NCBI GenBank assembly: GCA_004557855.1 | Contig: SFFJ01000029.1 | Coordinates: forward strand, 1-23,173 | DNA length: 23,173 nucleotides | Direction: 5' to 3' | Origin: Oscillospiraceae bacterium | GTDB taxonomy: Bacteria > Bacillota > Clostridia > Oscillospirales > Ruminococcaceae | Shown here: positions 13,311 through 19,954 of the stretch, piece after piece | Position numbering within the stretch: position 1 is the stretch's first letter | Layout: each line of letters begins with the position of its first letter | Made by a program: the position numbers and the translations under genes | Notes under the pieces: model-generated | The model's input: the letters and a program-made list of their open reading frames with translations, nothing else | What the model was told of the DNA's origin: nothing | The model's database searches: none

Positions 13311-13808
13311 ATGAATAGAAGGATTTATAGAGGTACAATGTGTTATAGCGATATGAGGAAATTGCTTTTCGTGTGCCACGGCAACATATGCAGGAGCCCC
13401 ATGGCTGCCACGCTGATGCGGGTGATGGCCAATGCGGCCGGCTGGGGGGACTCATTGTGGGTGGACAGCTGCGGCGTGAGCGACGAGGAGGAGGGCAACC
13501 CGATGGACCGCCGGGCGGTGGCGACGCTGCTTTCCCACGGCATACGGCCCGCCCCGCATGAGGCACGGCGTTTTTCCAAGGCGGACTATGCCGCTTTTGA
13601 TGACATCCTGTGCATGGAGGAGCGCAACCGCCGGGGGCTTTTGCGGCTTTCGGGCGGCGACCCGGAGGGGAAAATCCACCTGCTGCTGGACTACACCGAC
13701 GACCCCCACGACATTGACGACCCGTGGTACACCGGGGATTTTGAAAAGGCGTACCGGGAAATACGAGAGGGCTGCACCGGCTATCTGCGGCGGTTCCGCA
13801 TCAAATAA
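13311..13808 (+). CDS. Low-molecular-weight protein tyrosine phosphatase
   Basis: A 165-residue LMW-PTP. The signature C-H-G-N-I-C-R-S-P has nucleophile Cys22 and Arg28, and the general acid is Asp137 in DDPWYTGDFEKAY. It removes phosphate from tyrosine (or arginine) on cytoplasmic proteins. The start at 13311 is used because AAGGAA precedes it at normal spacing. Homology begins only at MRKLLFVC (ATG 13353), which lacks a ribosome site, so 14 residues may be leader or misannotation. A weak TATAAT lies at 13262-13267. The next gene starts 13 bases after its stop and is probably cotranscribed. From about position 13350 the GC-rich backbone resumes. Confidence 0.9.
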   Translation: MNRRIYRGTMCYSDMRKLLFVCHGNICRSPMAATLMRVMANAAGWGDSLWVDSCGVSDEEEGNPMDRRAVATLLSHGIRPAPHEARRFSKADYAAFDDILCMEERNRRGLLRLSGGDPEGKIHLLLDYTDDPHDIDDPWYTGDFEKAYREIREGCTGYLRRFRIK

Positions 13809-13821
13809 AGGAGAAGTGAAG

Positions 13822-13956
13822 ATGAAGAAGAAAGTTTTTGCGGGGCTGCTGGCCGTGGTGATGATGGCTGTGCTGGCGGTGCCGGCGATGGCACTGACCA
13901 GCTATGAGCTGTTTTCCGGGTGGGAGCAGGACGGCTATCCCGGGGGCGTGACATAG
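13822..13956 (+). CDS. 44-residue secreted mini-protein (probably a truncated secreted protein)
   Basis: ATG 13822 follows AAAGGAG (13807-13813). The product has a textbook signal peptide, MKKKVFAGLLAVVMMAVLAV followed by the cleavage site PAMA, leaving a mature part of only about 20 residues: LTSYELFSGWEQDGYPGGVT. It is too short for the part I was given to name a family. It reads like the start of a larger exported protein that ended early, because an intact ribosome site and signal lead almost directly into the terminator at 13969. Alternatively it is a genuine small exported peptide. It is linked to the phosphatase gene by a 13-base gap. Confidence 0.65.
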   Translation: MKKKVFAGLLAVVMMAVLAVPAMALTSYELFSGWEQDGYPGGVT

Positions 13957-13968
13957 AGATCAAAAAAG

Positions 13969-14001
13969 GACGGTTCTGCCGATGGGCGGAGCCGTCTTTT
14001 T
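13969..14001 (+). terminator. Bidirectional terminator between mini-protein and RlmD-like gene
   Basis: GACGGTTCTGCC (13969-13980) pairs with GGCGGAGCCGTC (13985-13996) with two G-T pairs and a GATG loop. TTTTT follows on the + strand and AAAAAA precedes (13962-13967), so it can also end the leftward transcript. Confidence 0.9.
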
Positions 14002-14079
14002 GTGGTGGGTGATGGTTTGCGGGGACTGGGGAGGGGTGGAGATGATATAATCTGCAACCGTCTGCTGCGGGGTTGGTTT

Positions 14080-15231
14080 TTACTTTTGCGGCCGTTCCAG
14101 GACGGCGATGGTTTCGATGTGGTCGGTGTGGGGGAACATGTCCACCGGCTGGAGGAGGGTGATGCGGTAGCCGCCCTTTTGCAGCAGGGGGAGGTCGCGC
14201 GCCTGCGTTTCGGGGCAGCAGCTGATGTAGACGATGCGTTTAGGGGACATTTTTACTGCGGCGGAGAGGAACTGCGGGGTGCTGCCGCTGCGGGGCGGGT
14301 CCATGAACAGGACGTCAACGGGGAGGTTTTCTTCGGCGGCGGCCTGCATCCATGCGGTGGCATCGGCGGCGACGAACCGGATATTTTTGACTCCGTTTTC
14401 CTTGGCGTTGCGGATGGCGTCCCGGACGGCGGCAGGGTTTTGCTCGACCCCGATGACCTCGCCGGCATGGGCGGCGGCGATCATGCCGATGGTGCCGATG
14501 CCGCAATAGGCGTCCAGCACCTTTTCCCGGCCGGTCAGCCCGGCGGCTTCGATGGCGCGGCGGTACAGGACCTCGGTTTGGGCGGGGTTGATTTGATAAA
14601 AGGACCGGGGCGAGATGCGGAAGCTCATGCCGCAGAGGGTATCCCGGATGAAGCCGGGGCCGTAGAGGGTCTGTTCCCGGTCGCCCAGCAGGACGCTGGT
14701 GCGGCGGCTGTTTACATTCTGCACGATGGTGGTGATCTCCGGGTGGGCGGAGAGCAGCGCCCGGATGAAATTCTGGCGGGAGGGGAACTGCGGCGTGGCG
14801 GTGACCAGCACCACCATGACCTCCCCGGTGCGGACGCCGCAGCGCACCAACACATGACGCAGAAAGCCGGTGCGGGCGTCCTCATCGTAGGGGGAGAGGC
14901 GGAAGGAGGGCAGCAGAGTTTTGATGGTGGCGATGATGGCGGCGGCGGTTTGGTTTTCGTTCAGGCAGCGCTCGATATTGACGATGCGGTGACTGTGCGG
15001 CTCGTAGGTCCCGGCGATGACACGGCGGGAACGGTCGGTGCCGAAGGCGGCCTCAACCTTATTGCGGTAGTAGCAGGGCTGGGCGGCGCCCAGAATGGGC
15101 TGCACCCGGCCGAAGCGGGAGAGGTATTTTTGGGCGATGGCCTGCTTATGGGCCAGCTCCTCCCGGTAGGTGAGGTGGAGCAGCTGGCAGCCGCCGCAGC
15201 GCCGGGAATAGGGGCAGGTGAGTTTTTCCAT
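14080..15231 (-). CDS. 23S rRNA (uracil-C5)-methyltransferase, RlmD/RlmCD (RumA) family
   Basis: A 383-residue SAM-dependent RNA uracil-C5 methyltransferase. The [4Fe-4S] cysteines are Cys6, Cys12, Cys15 and Cys89. SAM-binding is VLDAYCGIGTIG, motif IV is MDPPRSG, the nucleophile is Cys338 in YISCCPETQARDL, and HIETIAVL gives the general base Glu373. The product directly begins with the iron-sulfur segment (CPYSRRCGGCQ), so the N-terminal TRAM domain of many homologues (about 450 residues) is missing. The usual Asn after the nucleophile (SCNP) is Cys339 here. AAGGAG precedes the start. It lies downstream of mutY with cloverleaf copy 4 between, and may be cotranscribed. The exact rRNA position cannot be told from sequence. 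Confidence 0.9.
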   Translation of the reverse strand: MEKLTCPYSRRCGGCQLLHLTYREELAHKQAIAQKYLSRFGRVQPILGAAQPCYYRNKVEAAFGTDRSRRVIAGTYEPHSHRIVNIERCLNENQTAAAIIATIKTLLPSFRLSPYDEDARTGFLRHVLVRCGVRTGEVMVVLVTATPQFPSRQNFIRALLSAHPEITTIVQNVNSRRTSVLLGDREQTLYGPGFIRDTLCGMSFRISPRSFYQINPAQTEVLYRRAIEAAGLTGREKVLDAYCGIGTIGMIAAAHAGEVIGVEQNPAAVRDAIRNAKENGVKNIRFVAADATAWMQAAAEENLPVDVLFMDPPRSGSTPQFLSAAVKMSPKRIVYISCCPETQARDLPLLQKGGYRITLLQPVDMFPHTDHIETIAVLERPQK

Positions 15232-15246
15232 AGGCGTCTCCTTGGT

Positions 15247-15290
15247 GGGGTGGATAGTGGGGGTGTGCAGGGGTGTGTGCAGGGGGAGGG
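15247..15290 (+). repeat. G-run tract before cloverleaf copy 4
   Basis: Five + strand G-runs (15247-15250, 15259-15263, 15270-15273, 15282-15286, 15288-15290) with two TGTGCAGGGG-type direct repeats between them. Some spacers are 8 bases, slightly beyond the usual quadruplex rule. The TGCAGGGGG motif is shared with the flank of copy 2. Confidence 0.6.
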
Positions 15291-15369
15291 CGCCCGCAGG
15301 CGCTCCGGCGCAGCCGGAGCCACCGGGCGAAGCCCGGTGAAGCCGCCGCAGGCGGCGCCTGCGGGCGCC
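15289..15369. repeat. Cloverleaf intergenic repeat, copy 4
   Basis: The outer 13-bp stem GGCGCCCGCAGGC (15289-15301) pairs with 15357-15369. The hairpins are GCTCCGGC-GCA-GCCGGAGC (15302-15320), CACCGGGC-GAA-GCCCGGTG (15321-15339) and GCCGCC-GCA-GGCGGC (15342-15356). Only two bases (AA, 15340-15341) are unpaired. Total 81 bases. It lies between the leftward mutY and rlmD-like genes. Confidence 0.93.
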
Positions 15370-15412
15370 ACAGCGTGCGGCTTGCAGGGGCTTGCGGGGG
15401 GGCGGTGCGGGA

Positions 15413-16453
15413 TCAGCGCAGAGTTTTTAGGTAGGCGGCGTAGGCCGAGGGGATGGGATAGCTGGCAAACAGCGCCACAGTGGGGACGGAAATGCAGCCG
15501 CCCCAAAGCGGGGCATCGGCGGGCAGGGTGACCCGGTAGCCCTCCATCTGCCATTCAATGTGGGTGAAGATGTGGGTGGCGGGCCCCAGCGGAGTCACGG
15601 CGGAGAGGGGGAGGGAAAGCAGCTCGGCGATCTCCCCGGCGGTGTGCAGGCCGGGCAGCGTGGGGAATTCCCAAAGGGAGGCCAGCAGGCCGTCGGCCGG
15701 GCGCTGGGTGATTTGAACCTCCCCGGGGCGGCACAGCAGCAGAACGGTTTTCTGCTCCTTGCGGCGGCGGGGCTTTTTTTGGCGGGTGGGCAGCGAAAGC
15801 TGCGTCCCGGCGGCGTAGGCCATACACAGGTTTTGCACCGGGCACCGTTCGCACAGGGGGCGGCCGTTGGGCAGGCAGATGAGCGCCCCCAATTCCATCA
15901 GCGACTGGTTAAAGTCCCCGACACGGTGCTGCGGCAGCACCTCCCAGACGGTTTGGCGGAATTCCTTTTTTACGGCGGCGTCCTCGATGTTGCGGGCGTC
16001 GTTCATGAGGCGGGCGGCCACCCGCAGCACGTTGCCGTCCACGGCGGGCACCCGCAGGTCAAAGGCGATGGAGGCGATGGCCCCGGCGGAGTATTCGCCC
16101 AGACCGGGGAGCCGGCATAGTGCCGCAAAATCGGCGGGGAGCGCCCCGTTATGCTGCTCCATCAGCAGGGTGGCGGCTTTTTTGAGGTTCCGTGCGCGGC
16201 TGTAATAGCCCAGTCCCTCCCACAGCTTGAGGAGCTGCTGCTCCTCCACGGCGGCAAGGGAGGGGATATCCGGCAGGGCGGCGGTAAAGCGCTCGAAGTA
16301 GGCGATGCCCGCCTCCACGCGGGTCTGCTGGAGCATGACCTCCGAGATCCAGGTGCGGTAGGGGCTGGGGCTTTCCCGCCACGGCAGGATGCGGCGGTTT
16401 TGGTCGTACCACTGTAAAAGCTGCCCCGGCAGGGCGGTGGGTAATTGCGGCAT
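15413..16453 (-). CDS. mutY: A/G-specific adenine DNA glycosylase MutY
   Basis: A 346-residue base-excision repair glycosylase that removes adenine opposite 8-oxoguanine. Catalytic Glu38 is in ISEVMLQQTR, the helix-hairpin-helix is LPGLGEYSAGAI, and catalytic Asp139 is in VPAVDGNVLR. The [4Fe-4S] cysteines are Cys193, Cys201, Cys204 and Cys210 (C-x7-C-x2-C-x5-C, one residue longer in the first gap than in E. coli). A C-terminal NUDIX-like 8-oxoG recognition domain (about 235-346) begins after an Arg/Lys-rich linker. Length is usual for the family. GGAGG stands before the ATG, and a possible leftward TATAAT (complement of 16491-16496) lies close upstream. Divergent from the XdhC-type gene, with cloverleaf copy 5 between. 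Confidence 0.95.
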   Translation of the reverse strand: MPQLPTALPGQLLQWYDQNRRILPWRESPSPYRTWISEVMLQQTRVEAGIAYFERFTAALPDIPSLAAVEEQQLLKLWEGLGYYSRARNLKKAATLLMEQHNGALPADFAALCRLPGLGEYSAGAIASIAFDLRVPAVDGNVLRVAARLMNDARNIEDAAVKKEFRQTVWEVLPQHRVGDFNQSLMELGALICLPNGRPLCERCPVQNLCMAYAAGTQLSLPTRQKKPRRRKEQKTVLLLCRPGEVQITQRPADGLLASLWEFPTLPGLHTAGEIAELLSLPLSAVTPLGPATHIFTHIEWQMEGYRVTLPADAPLWGGCISVPTVALFASYPIPSAYAAYLKTLR

Positions 16454-16524
16454 AGGGGCCTCCTAAACGGAAAGTAATAGCATGAGATAGATTATACAGG
16501 AAGTATAGGAAGAGGGAAGGGGCA

Positions 16525-16612
16525 GGCCGCCCGCAGGGCGACCCGTCCGGCAGGACGGGTCCGGCGGCGGAGCCGCCGCGGTGCCGGAACGGCACCGGCC
16601 CTGCGGGCGGCC
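16525..16612. repeat. Cloverleaf intergenic repeat, copy 5
   Basis: The outer 15-bp stem GGCCGCCCGCAGGGC (16525-16539) pairs with 16598-16612. The hairpins abut exactly: 16540-16561 (9 bp, GGCA loop), 16562-16578 (CGGCGGC, GGA loop) and 16579-16597 (CGGTGCCG, GAA loop). Total 88 bases. It lies between the divergent mutY and XdhC-type genes, upstream of both -10 boxes. Confidence 0.94.
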
Positions 16613-16682
16613 GGGCCACCGGCGGGGGCTGCGGTCAGCGATATTATACCACAACCGGGGGCCTGCGGCAACGCCCCTCCGA

Positions 16683-16711
16683 TTGACACGGGACCCCGGA
16701 AATGCTATCAT
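16683..16711 (+). promoter_or_regulatory. Promoter of the XdhC-family gene
   Basis: Consensus TTGACA (16683-16688), 17-base spacer, TATCAT (16706-16711) with TGC directly before it (extended -10). Confidence 0.85.
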
Positions 16712-16753
16712 AAATGCGGTATTTTATCTACAAAATAAGGAGGCAGATCTGCC

Positions 16754-17788
16754 ATGTCTTTTCGCGATGCTTATTATTATGCGTTGATGGAGGTGCATAA
16801 CGGCCGCCCCGTCAGCGTGAAAACCTGTTTTAAGGGGCAGCAGGGAGAGCTGACCAGCCTTTCCCGCACCGTGTGCAGCTGCCAGAAACAGCCGGACGGC
16901 AGCCTTTCCCCTGTTTACGGCTTTGATAACGGGGAAATGGCCAACTGCTTTATTGACTCGCTGACCCCGCGGGAGCGCCTGATCATACTGGGCGGCGGGC
17001 ATATTGCCCAGCCCCTGTGCGAATTCGCCGCCAAGTGCGATTTTGCCGTGACGGTGGTGGACGACCGCATGGAGTTTGCCAATGAAGCCCGCTTCCCGCT
17101 GGCAAAGGAGGTCATCTGCGATAGCTTCCAAGACGCCATTGAAAAGCTGCGGATCACTGCCTACGATTTTGTGGTGGTCATCACCCGCGGTCACCGCTTT
17201 GACGCCGACTGCCTGCGGGCGCTGTTCCGGCAGAGAGAGCCCGCCTACCTGGGCATGATCGGCTCCCGGCGGCGGGTACGCGGCCTTTTGGATATGCTGC
17301 GCGAGGAGGGGCTGGACGAGGAGCGTCTGGGACGGATCTGCACCCCCATCGGCCTTGCCATCGGTGCGGTTTCCCCGGCCGAGATCGCTATTTCCATCCT
17401 TTCGCAGGTCATCGAATATAAGCGGCTGCACGGCGGCGCCAACCGTGCCATCAATACCTCCGATATGGATCTGACGGTGGTGGAGTCGCTGATGAAGGTG
17501 GAGGAGCCGGTGGCGCTGGTCACCGTCATCGAGACCAAGGGCTCGACCCCGCGCGGCATGGGCGCCATGATGTATGTTTACCCCGACGGGCGCATTGTGG
17601 GGAGCATCGGCGGCGGGTGCAGCGAGGCGGCGATCCTGCGGGATGCTTTGGATATCATCGGGACGAATACCTATAAGGTCATCGATATTGACATGACCGG
17701 CGATGTGGCGGAAAGCGAAGGGATGGTCTGCGGCGGCATCATGAAGGTGCTGGTGGAGGACATTCCGCAGGATGTTTACGACGAGTGA
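16754..17788 (+). CDS. XdhC/CoxI-family protein with permuted domain order
   Basis: A 344-residue XdhC-like protein. Classical XdhC, which helps insert the sulfurated molybdenum cofactor into xanthine dehydrogenase, has the CoxI domain first and a Rossmann domain second. Here the Rossmann domain comes first (LGGGHIAQPL at 79-88, GHRFDADCLRALF, YLGMIGSRRR). The CoxI segment comes last (ETKGSTPRGMGAMM at 260-273, GSIGGGCSEAAI at 283-294). The first 60 residues contain a small Cys-containing region (VCSCQ). AAGGAGG at 16737-16743 sets the start. No molybdenum hydroxylase gene lies in the window, so its client is unknown. It is a monocistronic gene with its own strong promoter and a terminator at 17803. 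Confidence 0.88.
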   Translation: MSFRDAYYYALMEVHNGRPVSVKTCFKGQQGELTSLSRTVCSCQKQPDGSLSPVYGFDNGEMANCFIDSLTPRERLIILGGGHIAQPLCEFAAKCDFAVTVVDDRMEFANEARFPLAKEVICDSFQDAIEKLRITAYDFVVVITRGHRFDADCLRALFRQREPAYLGMIGSRRRVRGLLDMLREEGLDEERLGRICTPIGLAIGAVSPAEIAISILSQVIEYKRLHGGANRAINTSDMDLTVVESLMKVEEPVALVTVIETKGSTPRGMGAMMYVYPDGRIVGSIGGGCSEAAILRDALDIIGTNTYKVIDIDMTGDVAESEGMVCGGIMKVLVEDIPQDVYDE

Positions 17789-17802
17789 TCGGATAACAGA
17801 AT

Positions 17803-17838
17803 TCCCCGGGGGGCGTGGTGCTCTCCGGGGAGCTTTTT
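17803..17838 (+). terminator. Probable terminator of the XdhC-family gene
   Basis: TCCCCGG (17803-17809) pairs with CCGGGGA (17825-17831) around a 15-base loop, followed by GC and TTTTT (17834-17838). It starts 15 bases after the stop. Confidence 0.7.
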
Positions 17839-17862
17839 GCTGTGGGGGGATGGGAAAGTATT

Positions 17863-17889
17863 GGGGGGAGGTATCGGGGAGGGGGAGGG
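17863..17889 (+). repeat. G-run tract before cloverleaf copy 6
   Basis: G-runs at 17863-17868, 17876-17879, 17881-17885 and 17887-17889, spaced by 7, 1 and 1 bases, meet the G-quadruplex pattern. The last run is the first three bases of the cloverleaf outer stem. Confidence 0.6.
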
Positions 17890-17965
17890 CCGCAGGCCCG
17901 GCGGCGGAGCCGCCGAAACGGGCGAAGCCCGTTTGCCCGCCCGGAGGGCGGGCGGCCTGCGGCCC
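17887..17965. repeat. Cloverleaf intergenic repeat, copy 6
   Basis: The outer stem GGGCCGCAGGCC (17887-17898) pairs with GGCCTGCGGCCC (17954-17965), the same outer stem as copies 1 and 8. The gapless hairpins are CGGCGGC-GGA-GCCGCCG (17899-17915), AAACGGGC-GAA-GCCCGTTT (17916-17934) and GCCCGCCC-GGA-GGGCGGGC (17935-17953). Total 79 bases. It sits between the convergent XdhC-type and ZIP genes. TGCAGGGGG follows at about 17979. Confidence 0.95.
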
Positions 17966-17995
17966 GGTTCCTGTGGTTTGCAGGGGGCTGAAGGG

Positions 17996-18706
17996 TCAAC
18001 CCAGCAGCTGGCGCAGCACCAGGACCAGTATCACGCCGGCCATAAGGGCGGGCATGGCGGAGAGGCGGTCGCTGCCGCCGGCTTCGGCGGGGATGAGCTC
18101 CTCGCAGCTGATGGTGATCATCAGTCCGGCGATGCAGGCGGTGACCATGCCCATGGTAAAGGGCGGGAGGCCCCGCCACAGCAGGCGCCCCAGCCCGTAG
18201 CCCAGCAGGGTGGGCAGGCAGGTGGAAAGGGAGAGCCAGAAGGCCCGGCCGCGGCGGTGGGTGGCGTACAGGTAGGGTGCGGCGGTGCAGATGCCCTCGG
18301 GGATATCGTGGGTGGCGATGGCGACGGCGATGAGCAGCATGGTGCGGCTTTGCCCGCCTGCGGCCATGGCGATGCCCTCCGGGAGGTTGTGCAGCATAAT
18401 GGCGGCGACCATGAGGAGGGCGGTACGGCGGGGGGCAGAGGGGGCGTTTGGGGCGGTGGGCAGGAGGCGGTGCAGCGCCAGCACGCCGAAGACCCCTACG
18501 GCCAGTCCTGCGGCACAGGCGGGCGGGGAGCAGGCGGAAAGGCTTTCCGGGAGGAGCTCCAGGAAGGAGAGGGTGAGCATGGTACCGGCGGCGAAGGCCA
18601 GCAGCCGCCGCAGGAGGCTTTCCCGGCTGGGAAGCAGCACCCCGATGGCGGAGCCGACCAGCGGCCCGAGGACGGCGACGACCGGCACCCAGATTGTATC
18701 CCGCAT
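17996..18706 (-). CDS. ZIP-family divalent metal transporter
   Basis: A 236-residue ZIP (ZupT-like) permease, with about eight hydrophobic segments, expected to bring Zn2+ or Fe2+ into the cytoplasm. The two metal-site motifs are intact: HNLPEG at 106-111 (segment IV) and HDIPEG at 133-138 (segment V). LSFLELLPES at 46-55 and CEELIP near the C-terminus are also usual in the family. The loop between segments III and IV (about 82-94) is short and Pro/Ala rich, without the histidine cluster of many ZIP proteins. AGGGGGG stands before the ATG. It is divergent from the nucleotidyltransferase gene, with which it shares a roughly 260-base gap. Stop to copy 6 is about 30 bases and no terminator is evident other than that element. 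Confidence 0.92.
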   Translation of the reverse strand: MRDTIWVPVVAVLGPLVGSAIGVLLPSRESLLRRLLAFAAGTMLTLSFLELLPESLSACSPPACAAGLAVGVFGVLALHRLLPTAPNAPSAPRRTALLMVAAIMLHNLPEGIAMAAGGQSRTMLLIAVAIATHDIPEGICTAAPYLYATHRRGRAFWLSLSTCLPTLLGYGLGRLLWRGLPPFTMGMVTACIAGLMITISCEELIPAEAGGSDRLSAMPALMAGVILVLVLRQLLG

Positions 18707-18755
18707 GGCAAGCCCCCCTTTTTTGGCATATATATTAGGCGGGGGACAAAATAAT

Positions 18756-18785
18756 GTGGCATTTGGGGGGAGAATTTGCTATAAT
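18756..18785 (+). promoter_or_regulatory. Promoter of the nucleotidyltransferase gene
   Basis: TATAAT at 18780-18785 with TGC at 18777-18779 is an extended -10. GTGGCA near 18756-18761 is a weak -35. Transcription would start near 18792, placing cloverleaf copy 7 within the leader. Confidence 0.7.
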
Positions 18786-18815
18786 AACAGCAGCAGCCTG
18801 CAAGGGGGTCCGGGA

Positions 18816-18913
18816 CGCCCCGCAGGGCGGCGCCGCCGGGGGCGGCGCCCGGGGCGGCCGCAGGCCGCCCGACCCGCCCGGCCCGGAGGGTCGGGCGGGT
18901 ACCCTGCGGGGCG
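18816..18913. repeat. Cloverleaf intergenic repeat, copy 7 (in a 5' leader)
   Basis: The outer stem CGCCCCGCAGGG (18816-18827) pairs with CCCTGCGGGGCG (18902-18913), identical to copy 3. The hairpins are 18829-18849 (GGCGCCGCC arms, GGG loop), 18852-18870 (GGGCGGCC, GCA loop) and 18872-18900 (13 bp with one G-T pair, GGA loop). Five single bases are unpaired. Total 98 bases. It lies after the promoter and 37 bases before the ribosome site of the nucleotidyltransferase gene, so it should be present in the mRNA. Confidence 0.9.
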
Positions 18914-18965
18914 GATCGGCCCACGGCAGGCGGTATAGATCATCCGGGAAAAGGAGAGACAGACT

Positions 18966-19874
18966 ATGCAGAGACCGGCACTTGTTATTATGGCGGCGGG
19001 ACTGGGCAGCCGCTACGGCGGGCTGAAGCAGGCCGAACCGGTAGGCCCCCACGGGGAGCTTATCATCGATTATTCCATCCACGATGCGATGAAGGCGGGC
19101 TTCGGCCGGGTCATCTGCATCATCAAGCCGGAAAACCGGGAGATCTTCGAGGAGCGCATCGGGCGGCGGCACAGCGAAGCCAAAATAGAATATGCCTACC
19201 AGCGCATGACCGACCTGCCGGAGGGGTATACCATCCCCGAGGGGCGGCAGAAGCCGTGGGGCACCGCCCATGCGGTGCTGTGCTGTGCCGGGATGCTCAA
19301 GGAGCCCTTTGCGGTCATCAATGCGGACGACTACTACGGGCCGGAGCCCTTTGAGGAGCTGTACCGCTTTTTGACGACGCCGCAGCAGCAAAACGGGAAA
19401 TATCAGCTGTGCATGGCGGGCTACCGCCTGGTGAACACCCTTTCCGAGAAGGGGACGGTGGCGCGCGGCGTTTGCACGGTGGATGAAAACGGCAGGCTGA
19501 CCGACATAGACGAGCGGATGAAGATCGGCTGGACGCCCGACGGGCGCATTGCCGATATGAACTGCGAGCCGCCGAAGGAATATGCCCCGCAGACCCCCGT
19601 TTCGATGAACTGCTGGGGCTGCCCGGTGGAGCTGATGCAGGAATTTGCGCCGCGGTTCGTGCGGTTTTTGGACACGATGCACGACCCCTTAAAGAGTGAG
19701 TACCTGCTGCCGGAGGTGATAGGTGCCCTGCTGCGGGAGGGCCGTGCCGAGGTGACGGTGCTGCCCGTCCATAACAAGTGGTACGGCGTGACCTACCGGG
19801 AGGACCACGAAAAGGTGGTGGCGGCCATGGCGGCGCTGACGGCCGAGGGGCTGTACCCCGAGGTGCTGAAGTAA
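18966..19874 (+). CDS. Sugar-phosphate nucleotidyltransferase-like protein
   Basis: A 302-residue GT-A fold nucleotidyltransferase. The N-terminal nucleotide-binding motif is AAGLGSRYGGLKQ (10-22), PWGTAHAVLC (about 97-106) is the usual base-binding segment, and NADDYYG at 119-125 is the metal-binding strand. It resembles NTP_transferase-family enzymes that make NDP-sugars, but no left-handed helix domain follows and the sugar cannot be named. Some related proteins are fused or linked to phosphotransferases. AAGGAG (18951-18956) is nine bases before the ATG. It stands alone, with copy 7 in its leader and a terminator at 19897. Confidence 0.85.
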   Translation: MQRPALVIMAAGLGSRYGGLKQAEPVGPHGELIIDYSIHDAMKAGFGRVICIIKPENREIFEERIGRRHSEAKIEYAYQRMTDLPEGYTIPEGRQKPWGTAHAVLCCAGMLKEPFAVINADDYYGPEPFEELYRFLTTPQQQNGKYQLCMAGYRLVNTLSEKGTVARGVCTVDENGRLTDIDERMKIGWTPDGRIADMNCEPPKEYAPQTPVSMNCWGCPVELMQEFAPRFVRFLDTMHDPLKSEYLLPEVIGALLREGRAEVTVLPVHNKWYGVTYREDHEKVVAAMAALTAEGLYPEVLK

Positions 19875-19896
19875 CGGCAAGAGAATAGCTTTTTTG

Positions 19897-19924
19897 GGGG
19901 GCGGCCTGCGGCCGCCCCCGTTTT
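19897..19924 (+). terminator. Terminator of the nucleotidyltransferase gene
   Basis: GGGGGCGGCC (19897-19906), TGC loop, GGCCGCCCCC (19910-19919), then GTTTT. A perfect 10-bp stem 22 bases after the stop. Its TGC-centred form is the reverse complement of the GCA-loop modules in the cloverleaf repeats. Confidence 0.8.
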
Positions 19925-19954
19925 GCGCCCCCCGCAGGTGGGGGGTGGGGGATG

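Noticed and set aside
14002..15531. 509-codon rightward open frame across the RlmD-like gene
   Set aside because: Antisense shadow of a conserved methyltransferase, with composition (Gly, Asp, Ala, Val) as expected from reading GC-rich codons backwards.
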